Origin: an uncultured Clostridia bacterium
GTDB taxonomy: Bacteria > Bacillota > Clostridia > TANB77 > CAG-508
Length of the DNA: 36,702 bases
Direction: 5' to 3'
Assembly: GCA_934157205.1 (NCBI GenBank)
Contig: CAKPHJ010000013.1
Span: 1-36,702, forward strand
Made by a program: the position numbers and the translations under genes. This document shows, in pieces, positions 1 to 6,677 of this stretch. Each line of letters opens with the position of its first letter. The first letter of the stretch is position 1. The notes under the pieces are model-generated. The model saw only the letters and a program-made list of their open reading frames with translations, did not search any database and had not been told where the DNA came from.

Positions 1-71
1 ATTTTTCAATTTGAACTTTTCTTCAATCTCTTTATTTTCGCTTACTACAAATAGTTCGACGAAAATATTTC

Positions 72-83
72 TTGGCTGGGCTG
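72..83. other. Distal attachment-site core of the integrated element
   Basis: TTGGCTGGGCTG is identical to the 3' end of the tRNA-Gln gene plus one base. It marks the junction where the element meets chromosome to the left (1-71). Similarity does not extend beyond 12 bp. No gene is convincingly visible in 1-71. Confidence 0.6.
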
Positions 84-195
84 AATTGACTACATTCACT
101 TATTTCATATTCAATCGACATTTTGTTTAGTTTATTGTTTAGTTCAAAAAAATTAAAATAAATTACTAAAAATTATAACTAATTAAATATTACAA

Positions 196-416
196 GGAAA
201 ATACTTACAAGATTTTGCTAGCTTTAGCTTGCCAAATCAATTATAAAAATATGAGCTTAAAAGCGAATATTTTATAACACGATTACAATATTTTATTTAT
301 GTAGCATAAGCGAAATAAATTAAATATTAATCGTGCAAAGAAAGATAATTGATAAAATTCGCAAGAATTTTATTATTTATCTTTCTAAAAAGGGTCGTTA
401 GTGAAAAGTATTTTCC
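196..416 (+). other. Multi-hairpin structured domain upstream of oriT (candidate single-strand origin or ncRNA)
   Basis: An outer stem, GGAAAATACTT (196-206) with AAGTATTTTCC (406-416), encloses four consecutive hairpins: 211-238 (TTTA loop), 241-277, 278-335 (CACGATTA with TAATCGTG) and 339-386 (about 22 bp with a GCAA tetraloop). The hairpins nearly touch, so almost all of the 220 nt is paired. No convincing ORF lies here. Its place next to oriT and relaxase is where rolling-circle elements of Gram-positive bacteria often carry a lagging-strand (single-strand) origin. A structured RNA is the alternative. The fold is visible; the function is inferred. Confidence 0.5.
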
Positions 417-421
417 CTGAC

Positions 422-452
422 CATACAGAACGTCTGCGACGTTCTAGTATGT
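422..452 (+). other. oriT: oriT of MobV type (hairpin plus nic site)
   Basis: A perfect 8-bp inverted repeat, AGAACGTC-TGC-GACGTTCT (427-445), is extended by CATAC/GTATG and followed by TAGTATG|TTAG. MobV (Mob/Pre, pMV158-type) origins have a hairpin followed by TAGTGTG|TTA, with the nick after the final G. By analogy the nick would fall between 451 and 452. It lies about 100 bp upstream of the relaxase start, as expected. Confidence 0.7.
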
Positions 453-549
453 TAGAAACTAAAAAAGTTTATCAATGAAATTTCAGAGGAGGTATTCTTA
501 TTTAAGTAAGCCTTCGAAGGCTATCTATAAAGAAAAGGAAAATAAAAAA

Positions 550-1500
550 ATGAGTTATGCTATTATTCGAAATGCTAATTATCAAAGAGATAATTTAGCA
601 GGATTATATAAACATAACGAAAGAAAAAATACTAATTATTCAAATAAAGAGATTAATAAAAATTATTCATTAAAAAATTATTCAATTAAACAATGCAATA
701 CTACATATTTAAACGCACTTAAAAAATTACAACAAGAAAATAATTTACAAGGTAGAATAATAAAAACAACCAATGTTGTGTGTGAATTTATAATTACATC
801 AGATAAAGAATTTTTTAAAAATATTGGCGAAAAAGAATCAGAAAGATATTTTCAAACAGCTCATAACTTTGTCTCTAATTATAAAAGCTTAGGCGAAAAA
901 TATATTTTATCTAGCAAAGTTCATTTGGACGAAACAACTCCACATTTACATCTAGTTTTTGTTCCAGTTGTTCATGCAAAAGATAAAAATGGTAACCCAA
1001 TTGAAAAAATTGCTTGTAGCCAATATTGGAAAGGTAAAGATAGTTACAGACAATTGCAAGATAATTTTTATTCATATATGGTTGAACATGGTTTTGACTT
1101 AGAACGTGGAAATACTAAAAATAATGTTCATATTCCAATAGAAACATTAAAACAAGTTACTAATTATGATAATATCAAATATGAATTAAATAACGAAAAA
1201 ATAAAACCTATTGAAACTACAAATATGAATTTAATACGTAAGCAAAATAAAGAACTGATTGAACACACAAATAAATTAAAAGTACAATTAAGTAAGTCTT
1301 ATTCTGCTATAAATAAAATTGAACATTTGCAAAAAGAAAATACTGTTTTAAAACATGAAAATAAAAAATTAGTACAAGAAAATAATACTTTAAGAAATTA
1401 TATTGATAAAACTTTTGAAGTTGTAAAACACCTCTTTGACTTTCCTATGCAAACTTTTAAATCTTTAGTTGATACTTTTGTAAAAACTTTCGAGAAATAA
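550..1500 (+). CDS. mobV: MobV-family relaxase (Mob/Pre)
   Basis: This DNA-nicking relaxase would cut its cognate oriT, bind the 5' end and start single-strand transfer. The protein is 316 aa when started at the ATG at 550, where the text MSYAIIRNANYQ matches the usual Mob/Pre N-terminus; an upstream in-frame ATG at 475 would add 25 untypical residues that overlap leader sequence. The metal-binding motif HLDETTPHLH is at about residues 125-134, and the N-terminal RN...NYQRDN motif is present. The C-terminal third is lysine/glutamate-rich coiled coil, typical of the dimerising tail. A purine-rich AAAAGGA site precedes the ATG. The gene appears intact. It precedes the DGR reverse transcriptase on the same strand, 115 bp away. 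Confidence 0.9.
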   Translation: MSYAIIRNANYQRDNLAGLYKHNERKNTNYSNKEINKNYSLKNYSIKQCNTTYLNALKKLQQENNLQGRIIKTTNVVCEFIITSDKEFFKNIGEKESERYFQTAHNFVSNYKSLGEKYILSSKVHLDETTPHLHLVFVPVVHAKDKNGNPIEKIACSQYWKGKDSYRQLQDNFYSYMVEHGFDLERGNTKNNVHIPIETLKQVTNYDNIKYELNNEKIKPIETTNMNLIRKQNKELIEHTNKLKVQLSKSYSAINKIEHLQKENTVLKHENKKLVQENNTLRNYIDKTFEVVKHLFDFPMQTFKSLVDTFVKTFEK

Positions 1501-1615
1501 CACTGCAGATGGCTTGATTATTATATAGATTTATTTTATAATATGTTAAATGGTGATATTTTACATTTAATAATATGATTTGAAAGTATTAGATTGTTTT
1601 TTATAGGAGTTATCA

Positions 1616-2581
1616 ATGAAAAGAAAAGGTAATTTATATCCCTCTATATATGATTTTAATAACATTATTTCTGCTTATAATGAAGTTTGTAGAAATACAC
1701 GTAATGAAAGGCGTGTAGAAAATCTAAAAGAATATAAATCAGTTTATATTTCACGAATTCATAATATACTAAAAAATAAACAATATAGAGTTGGTTCTTA
1801 TAATAAATTTATTATTTATGAACCTAAAAAAAGATTAATTGTAAGTCAAAATGTACAGGATAAAATAATTAATCATTTAGTAGCAAGATATATTCTATAT
1901 CCTGCTATTTTACCTTGTTTACTTGATGTTAATGTAGCTAGCAGAAAAGATATGGGAACTCGTAAAGGTTTAGAATTAGCATCTTATTTTCATCAAAAAT
2001 GTATAATAAAATATAGCACCTATTATATTTTAAAATGCGACATTAGTAAATTTTTTGCTAATATTAACCATGATATTTTGAAAAATAAATTGTTACGTAG
2101 AATTAAAGATAAAGATGCTTTAAAAATTGTATTTGACATTATTGATAGTAATACAGATGGTTTATTTATAGGTTCTATGACCAGTCAGATTTTAGCCATA
2201 TTTTATTTAAATGATTTAGATCATTTTATAAAAGAAACTTTAAAGATCAAATATTATGTACGTTATCAAGACGATTTCTTATTATTCCATCATTCAAAAG
2301 ACTATTTGAAACATTGTTTATGTGAAATTACAACATTTTTAGAAAAAGAAAAACTAGAATTAAATATAAAAACTAGAATATATAAAAATACTAATAACTT
2401 TTTATTTTTAGGCAGAAATAAAAACTCTCAATATGCTAGATATAGAAATGTAAAACGAAAATTAAAAAGTAAATATAAATTATATAAAAATAATCATATT
2501 TCTCTTGGTAGCTTTATTTCTAGTTTAAGGTGTTATCAAAGTTTATCTAATCGAAATAATTTATTTTCGTTAAAAAAGTAG
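1616..2581 (+). CDS. DGR reverse transcriptase
   Basis: This 321-aa reverse transcriptase should copy the TR transcript into cDNA with errors at adenines, for retrohoming into the VR. It opens with KRKGNLYPSI, a start common in DGR enzymes. Motif A is CDISKFF (D142), followed by GSMTSQ (186-191; DGR enzymes have GxxxSQ where most bacterial RTs have QGxxxSP) and the catalytic YQDD at 217-220. The length fits a bare RT domain, with no maturase or endonuclease domain. A GGAG site lies just before the ATG. The gene is on the plus strand while TR, avd and the target are on the minus strand, so it faces the TR. That is unusual, because DGR genes normally run together. The family call rests on motifs plus the TR/VR/Avd context. 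Confidence 0.9.
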   Translation: MKRKGNLYPSIYDFNNIISAYNEVCRNTRNERRVENLKEYKSVYISRIHNILKNKQYRVGSYNKFIIYEPKKRLIVSQNVQDKIINHLVARYILYPAILPCLLDVNVASRKDMGTRKGLELASYFHQKCIIKYSTYYILKCDISKFFANINHDILKNKLLRRIKDKDALKIVFDIIDSNTDGLFIGSMTSQILAIFYLNDLDHFIKETLKIKYYVRYQDDFLLFHHSKDYLKHCLCEITTFLEKEKLELNIKTRIYKNTNNFLFLGRNKNSQYARYRNVKRKLKSKYKLYKNNHISLGSFISSLRCYQSLSNRNNLFSLKK

Positions 2582-2602
2582 TACATTTTCAATGTACTAC
2601 TT
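2576..2602 (+). terminator. Hairpin overlapping the RT stop codon
   Basis: A perfect 12-bp stem, AAGTAGTACATT / AATGTACTACTT with loop TTC, includes the RT stop codon. It lies between the convergent RT and TR transcripts and could end either one. The U-tract is short, so the terminator role is moderate. Confidence 0.5.
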
Positions 2603-2769
2603 AAAACAGTTCTAAATTAAACTCCCTTTCGAATAAACTATTATCTACTAACAAATTTAATTATCTATTTTATATTTTATAGTTATTCTCTAACTAAAGG
2701 ATGTGGTTTGTTTCTATCTAAACCTTCTCTTATTCTACCATAGTAGATATAACCACAGTTTTTTAGAAG

Positions 2770-2868
2770 CTAGCGGACGAAAACCGATGTTGTTATTGTT
2801 CACATTGCCGTTGTAGTTCACATTCATTACATTGTTAGTGTTATTAGCAGACGGACTGGCCACCCACA
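2770..2868 (-). other. TR: DGR template repeat (TR)
   Basis: Read on the minus strand, this 99-nt block matches the VR at the 3' end of the target gene. It is rich in AAT/AAC codons (VWVASPSANNTNN..., ending GFRPLAS), typical of templates whose adenines are mutated. Against the VR there are 10 substitutions; 9 are at template adenines (changed to T, G or C) and one is C to G. The TR lacks 12 nt and 3 nt that the VR has. It begins about 50 nt downstream of the avd stop codon, the position TR occupies in classical DGRs. The surrounding gene-free stretch 2603-2916 holds only this TR and a possible GTGGTT/AACCAC long-range stem (2703-2756). Confidence 0.9.
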
Positions 2869-2916
2869 CAAAAACGAACATCAAAGACAATAAGCTTGCA
2901 CGCATTCAACCACACC

Positions 2917-3264
2917 CTATTTTTTAAGTGTATTTTTCCAGCCAGTTATATATTTTATTATATCATCAAGTTTGTTTCCAATTTTATAATATTTCTTTTC
3001 TGTTATGATTTGTTTGTCATATGTTAAATTTAGTAAGAAATCTATTACTTTTACTTTCGCTATCATTTTATTTAATAGCCTATTTTTTATATTGACATCT
3101 TCTATGCTATTAGCTTCATACGCTGTTTCTAATAAGTCATATGTGTTATTTCTTATTTTATTTTTTAATTCGATATCTTTTTTGAGAAAATTCTCCATGT
3201 TTTTATCTATAATAATTAACAATTTCCTAATAAATTGGATTACTTTAAACTTTTCTGTTTTCAT
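2917..3264 (-). CDS. avd: Avd-like DGR accessory protein (four-helix bundle)
   Basis: A 115-aa, lysine-rich, all-helical protein with the pattern seen in accessory variability determinant proteins and the related S23 four-helix-bundle family, for instance AKVKVIDFLLNLTYDKQIIT and a KYYKIG...ITGW C-terminus. Avd forms a basic barrel that binds the RT and the template RNA and is required for cDNA synthesis. The gene overlaps the upstream MutS-like gene by 20 nt and is followed by the TR, so TR RNA is probably made as the tail of this transcript. The ATG at 3264 lies inside the preceding gene, which implies translational coupling. Confidence 0.85.
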   Translation of the reverse strand: MKTEKFKVIQFIRKLLIIIDKNMENFLKKDIELKNKIRNNTYDLLETAYEANSIEDVNIKNRLLNKMIAKVKVIDFLLNLTYDKQIITEKKYYKIGNKLDDIIKYITGWKNTLKK

Positions 3265-3637
3265 ATATAATTTCTTCTATCTTTCTTATCTTATCCATTA
3301 TTTTTATACTTTCCATATTAGCAATTAGTTCTTCTTCTATTTTTTGAATTCTTTTCTTTATTTTTATATACTTTTGAGCTTTTTTAATTGTTTCTTCATA
3401 ATTATTTAAATTTTTATTGTCAAAAGTTTCATCAACTTCATAATTATTCCTTGTATCTATAATGATATAATTAACCTTCTTTTGTTCTAATTTGCTCATA
3501 ACTTTTGGTATGGCGTTTTTAGGAAACCCACATGTTTGGATATTATCTTTGGTATTTCTCAATTTATAGTCGAATATGTAAGATAATATATATGCATCTT
3601 TTCCAAAAGCTTGTACAAAATTCCCTACCTTATACAT
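3245..3637 (-). CDS. MutS domain I-like DGR accessory protein (MSL type)
   Basis: This 130-aa protein begins MYKVGNFVQAFGKDAYILSY and continues with YKL...CGFPKNAIPKVMSKLEQK and NYIIID. This resembles the mismatch-recognition domain I of MutS (YKxGDFYEAFGxDA, GFPxxxxxKxxxKL) without the rest of MutS. The second half is a charged coiled coil. MutS-like accessory proteins are known from some DGR cassettes, but their role is unsettled; DNA or cDNA contact is plausible. It sits between the target and avd, overlaps avd by 20 nt, and its ATG overlaps the stop of a preceding small frame (TAATG). The family resemblance is clear; the function is inferred. Confidence 0.8.
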   Translation of the reverse strand: MYKVGNFVQAFGKDAYILSYIFDYKLRNTKDNIQTCGFPKNAIPKVMSKLEQKKVNYIIIDTRNNYEVDETFDNKNLNNYEETIKKAQKYIKIKKRIQKIEEELIANMESIKIMDKIRKIEEIIYENRKV

Positions 3638-3764
3638 TACAGTATCATTTGGATGAACTTTTTTATATCTCTTGCCATATTTAATACACCCATATTTACT
3701 CCTATTGTGGCAACAGACACAAGGCCTGTTACCACTATTGTATATTTTTTAATTTCTCACCCAT
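3637..3764 (-). pseudogene. Small frame between DGR target and MutS-like gene (possibly frameshifted)
   Basis: After the target stop, an ATG at 3764 starts MGEKLKNIQ and then meets a stop. One more A in the run of six A at about 3745-3750 would open a 42-aa frame containing a hydrophobic helix (YTIVVTGLVSVATIGVNMGV) and ending in TAATG, which overlaps the start of the next gene. As written, translation could only start at an internal GTG or ATG. The stop/start overlap suggests this frame was once, or still is, translated for coupling. I do not recognise the protein. Confidence 0.35.
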
Positions 3765-3765
3765 A

Positions 3766-5226
3766 TTATAGTATCGTATATGTACCATCTGCATTTTTTT
3801 GAAGTTGGATATCAGATTTTAGAGAAACTAGCGGACGAAAACCTACGATGCTATGGGTAAAGTTGTTATTGTTCACATAGCCGTTGCAGGCCACATACAT
3901 TACATTGGCAGTGCTATAAGCACACGGACTGGCCACCCACATTTCATTTGCTTTTGCAGGACTACTTATTACATATAAACTATCCTCTGTTTTTAACATT
4001 CCTAAATAATAAGTGTCCCAATTAGCTCCACCATCCTTGCTTATTTCATATCCTACAGCATCTTTTGCTCTTGCTTGATAATTTACCCCATATTTTTGGC
4101 TATATGATTTCATTAACATCTCTATTGTTGGTCCACCTATTGCATATTCTGCTTTTTCTCCTGCAAATACTTTCCATATATTCGTATCTGTCATGTATCC
4201 TACTGCTTTCATATTATTGTTTGTACTTGTTTGTGCATTTGTTTTTAAATATTCAAAATAGCTTTTGTTTAGATTTTGAATTTTTGTATCAGTTATACTT
4301 GCTGAACCTGTATAATCTTTTACTACGTTTTTCATTGATAGTTTATAATCTGAATTTTTATAAATTTTTTGTGTCGCTGATGGTGGACAATAATCATAAT
4401 GTATATAATCATCTGCGATTAAATATATATTATTTTCGTCTGCATAAAATATTTTCCAATTATTTACTCCTGCACTATTTGTACATGTATATCCATTTAC
4501 TGTCGCTCCATATATTTTTGACTTATCTGACATTGATGCTATATCTGATGCATTTACTATTTTTGTTTCATATTTATTTACTTTTATTGGAATTGTTGAA
4601 GTTACACTTCCGTTTTCTCCTGTTCCTATTATTGTAAATGTATATGTCCCATTGCCTGTTATTTTTGTTACATATATTCCATTTTTATTTTCAACTGTCC
4701 CGTTATCACAATTTACTGAATTTATTGTTCCATTTTCTAAACTTGTTTTGAAACTAATATACAAAACTGTATTTTCTGCACTTTGATTATCTTGAACATC
4801 CTCACCTGTTCCATCTGAATTTGTTACTATTTTCACGTCTGTTATTTGTGGTTTTGCTCCTGCTGATTCTATTGTTCCATCTTCAGATACTATAAATGAT
4901 TTTCCATCTATTGTTACTGTCACTGGAAATCCACCTGCTGTTGTTTCTGCTTGTCCTCCATAATTTGTTGTTACTTCTGTTACTAATTTTTCTGCATCTA
5001 ATGTTCCTCTTTCTGATTGTGACCTTGCTGCCATTATTGCTAATTTTACTTTTTCTTCTGCCCCTTTGTATTCTGTTTCTGTTTTAGCTTTGTTTGCTTG
5101 GGTTAATATTCCATTATCGCCTGTTAGCATTGCTATTGATACTCCTGCTAATATTAAAAGTACAATTATAGTAATTACTAACGCAATTAATGTTATACCT
5201 TTCCTTTCTTTTAGTTTGTTTTTCAT
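3766..5226 (-). CDS. DGR target: prepilin-like surface protein with C-terminal variable domain
   Basis: The 486-aa protein starts with a type IV prepilin-like leader (short basic stretch, then KGITLIALVITIIVLLILAG), which is processed and membrane-inserted in clostridia. Residues to about 125 resemble pilin-like globular sequence, about 130-215 look like an Ig-like beta domain, and the C-terminal half ends in ...MWVASP...GFRPLVSL, the C-type-lectin-like fold of DGR variable proteins. The VR covers about 38 codons near the end and leaves a constant tail. The ATG at 5226 follows AAAGGAGG. The gene heads a minus-strand cassette with the MutS-like protein, Avd and TR, and has a long attenuator-like leader. 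It is likely a surface adhesin-like receptor whose ligand is unknown. Confidence 0.88.
   Translation of the reverse strand: MKNKLKERKGITLIALVITIIVLLILAGVSIAMLTGDNGILTQANKAKTETEYKGAEEKVKLAIMAARSQSERGTLDAEKLVTEVTTNYGGQAETTAGGFPVTVTIDGKSFIVSEDGTIESAGAKPQITDVKIVTNSDGTGEDVQDNQSAENTVLYISFKTSLENGTINSVNCDNGTVENKNGIYVTKITGNGTYTFTIIGTGENGSVTSTIPIKVNKYETKIVNASDIASMSDKSKIYGATVNGYTCTNSAGVNNWKIFYADENNIYLIADDYIHYDYCPPSATQKIYKNSDYKLSMKNVVKDYTGSASITDTKIQNLNKSYFEYLKTNAQTSTNNNMKAVGYMTDTNIWKVFAGEKAEYAIGGPTIEMLMKSYSQKYGVNYQARAKDAVGYEISKDGGANWDTYYLGMLKTEDSLYVISSPAKANEMWVASPCAYSTANVMYVACNGYVNNNNFTHSIVGFRPLVSLKSDIQLQKNADGTYTIL
3828..3941 (-). other. VR: DGR variable repeat (VR)
   Basis: This 114-nt segment of the target gene matches the TR. 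On the coding strand, Asn AAY codons of the TR have become Tyr, Ser or Ala, and one Tyr has become Cys. Conserved blocks are GTGGGTGGCCAGTCCG at the 5' end and GGTTTTCGTCCGCTAG at the 3' end; the latter is the likely homing-initiation end. Four asparagine codons (VNNNN) remain unmutated. The VR contains 12 nt (FTHS) and 3 nt (V) absent from the TR. Confidence 0.9.
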
Positions 5227-5296
5227 TTTTTTAAATTCCTCCTTTTGTATAATATTTTTTATTTTAAATTTAAAAATTTAATAACTATTTAAAATA

Positions 5297-5351
5297 GAAA
5301 AAGACAACAAGAAAAACCTGTTTATTCCAGGCTTTTATCACTGTCTTTTTC
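5297..5351 (-). terminator. Leader terminator of the DGR target gene
   Basis: Long hairpin: GAAAAAGACA/TGTCTTTTTC outer stem, internal loop, CCTG/CAGG inner stem and a 7-nt apical loop, followed on the minus strand by a U-rich run. It lies between the promoter and the target gene, so it must be bypassed for expression. The stop codon of the upstream leader ORF (5322-5324) is in the apical loop. Confidence 0.7.
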
Positions 5352-5441
5352 ATTTCTATATATTATTTTACTTTTTTCTTTATTTAGTAAATGTTTGTGT
5401 GTGTGTACAGCCACAAGGCTTACATCGGTTGTTTCTTTCAT
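5322..5441 (-). CDS. Leader ORF with (AC)5 tract that runs into the terminator
   Basis: A 39-codon frame starts at ATG 5441 behind an AGAGGA site (spacing about 6). It begins MKETTDVSLVAVHTH, where HTH comes from the (AC)5 tract (5397-5406), and ends at a TAA in the terminator loop. Adding or removing one AC unit would give a stop well before the hairpin. A translating ribosome would therefore cover the 5' half of the terminator only in this phase. No protein family is recognised. It is best read as a regulatory leader peptide, though chance cannot be excluded. Confidence 0.5.
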   Translation of the reverse strand: MKETTDVSLVAVHTHKHLLNKEKSKIIYRNEKDSDKSLE

Positions 5442-5479
5442 ATTTTTATCCTCTTTTGTTTTCTTTTTTCGACACATAT

Positions 5480-5508
5480 ATACTATACAATTTTTTACAT
5501 TTTGTCAA
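5480..5508 (-). promoter_or_regulatory. Promoter of the DGR target operon
   Basis: TTGACA (5503-5508), 17-nt spacer, TAGTAT (5480-5485), read on the minus strand. A TATAGT two bases closer is an alternative -10. It gives a leader of about 245 nt before the target ATG. Confidence 0.65.
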
Positions 5509-5587
5509 TGCTTTTGCTTACTTTTCTTCTTATTATTGCCTCCATCAATTTTACCTTTGCGATTTATTTATATTACATAAATTCACT

Positions 5588-5839
5588 TTACTTTAATCTT
5601 ATAACCCTTACGATTTCTTCTATTATTGTTTTATTAGTAAAATAATATGGACTATATTCATATCCAAAAATTTTTTCAAAATTATTAATAGACTTTTTCT
5701 CTTCTCTATTATCTATTGCATATTTAATTGAATTTTTTATTTGTGTTTGTTTAGATGTTGAATATTGCATAGCTATTATTTTATAAATATCTTCAAATAC
5801 TATAAAGTCATTTTCTGAATTTATAATAATATGAACTTT
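5588..5839 (-). pseudogene. Unrecognised small protein, probably 5'-truncated
   Basis: A 60-aa frame from ATG 5770 ends in ...IIEEIVRVIRLK. The same frame stays open upstream to 5839 and reads protein-like (HIIINSENDFIVFEDIYKII), but has no start codon or ribosome site there. This looks like the C-terminal part of a longer gene cut when the element was assembled, or a small gene started at 5770 without a clear ribosome site. I do not recognise the family. Confidence 0.35.
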
Positions 5840-6006
5840 TTAATAATATATAAAAAATAAACAATATAGAAACTATTACTAACCCTTTTAATTGCAATAT
5901 CCTTTATTTATACTATATAGCATATTATCCCAAAACAAAAAAATATGGTAAAGGAAAGTTCAGATTAAAAATTACAGAAAAGCCAGATATATGTAGAGTA
6001 GATTTT

Positions 6007-6357
6007 ATGGAATACAAAAAAGATTTTATTTATCTTTCAGGATATCTACAATCAGACCACCATATTGCAACTTTTGTATTTGAAAATTACGAAGAAAACA
6101 ATTTTCGTTTTGAACTTTCACATCTTGTAGTTGATATATCACAAGGAACTAATAAACTAATGTTAGGAACTTTTCACTGTACTAATGGTGAATATGTGCC
6201 TAATATTAGAAAATGCATTATCTCTAAAGATGATTTAGAGTTTACAGACAATTTATTAGAAAAACTAAAAATTACTGATGCAGAAAAAGAAACTTTAAAT
6301 CTAAATAATATATTATATCTTGATATTACAGATAAATATGATTTTAAAAATAACTAA
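6007..6357 (+). CDS. Hypothetical protein, possibly lacking its 5' end
   Basis: From ATG 6007 the product is 116 aa (MEYKKDFIYLSGYLQSDHHI...), mixed alpha/beta with no signal or membrane segment. The frame is open and protein-like upstream to about 5863 (AYYPKTKKYGKGKFRLKITE), with no ATG/GTG/TTG and no ribosome site. Either the protein is longer and starts at a non-standard codon, or the gene has lost its beginning. It is followed by two strong terminators. It sits between the DGR and the integrase module, so it is element cargo. The family is not recognised. Confidence 0.5.
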   Translation: MEYKKDFIYLSGYLQSDHHIATFVFENYEENNFRFELSHLVVDISQGTNKLMLGTFHCTNGEYVPNIRKCIISKDDLEFTDNLLEKLKITDAEKETLNLNNILYLDITDKYDFKNN

Positions 6358-6394
6358 ATAAAAATCTGATTGTTATAACAATATAATTCATTTT

Positions 6395-6435
6395 AAATGC
6401 TTAAAACATGTTTTTTACTATGTTTTAGGCATTTT
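6395..6435 (+). terminator. Terminator after the hypothetical gene
   Basis: An AAATGC-TTAAAACAT arm pairs with ATGTTTTAGGCATTT and is followed by T-rich sequence. This is a standard intrinsic terminator for the gene ending at 6357. Confidence 0.65.
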
Positions 6436-6462
6436 TATTGTTTTTTTACATAAATTTTTTTA

Positions 6463-6510
6463 ACAAAATCCTTGTACTATGCTAGTTTATGCATGTTACA
6501 AGGATTTTGT
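6463..6510 (+). terminator. Strong second terminator
   Basis: Perfect 14-bp stem ACAAAATCCTTGTA / TACAAGGATTTTGT, with an inner ATGC/GCAT pairing in the loop, followed by TTTTTC. It insulates the integrase module from upstream transcription. Confidence 0.75.
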
Positions 6511-6520
6511 TTTTCTATTT

Positions 6521-6580
6521 TTCATACAATTTCATACTTTTTCGTACATTTTAATGCATTTTCATATTTTTTCATACAAA
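6521..6580. repeat. Six degenerate 10-bp tandem repeats, TTCATACWWT type
   Basis: Successive 10-mers read TTCATACAAT, TTCATACTTT, TTCGTACATT, TTAATGCATT, TTCATATTTT, TTCATACAAA. The period is exactly 10 bp, about one helical turn, so bound subunits would line up on one face. The array lies upstream of the sigma-like and integrase genes and could be an operator or excision/replication-control array. Confidence 0.6.
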
Positions 6581-6677
6581 ATTACATTTCTACTTTCTTT
6601 GAGTGTATCATAAAGCCAGCTTAAGCAAATAAGTGATTTTCGAAAATCTAAAATTTTATGAAAAGAGGTTTTATGAT

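Noticed and set aside
1..105. Minus-strand frame running off the left edge across the attachment core
   Set aside because: It would start at a GTG without a ribosome site and is too short to judge.
1616..2581. Group II intron or retron reverse transcriptase
   Set aside because: No maturase or endonuclease domain, no intron ribozyme motifs nearby, GxxxSQ instead of QGxxxSP, and a clear TR/VR/Avd set.
2770..2868. TR could be a decayed second copy of the target gene's 3' end
   Set aside because: It is almost entirely AAY-codon rich at the variable positions, substitutions are adenine-specific, and it sits directly after avd next to an RT. A decayed copy would not show this bias.
4065..4637. 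Plus-strand leucine/tyrosine-rich open frames opposite the prepilin, glucosaminidase and carboxypeptidase genes
   Set aside because: They are antisense shadows of strongly coding minus-strand genes, without ribosome sites.
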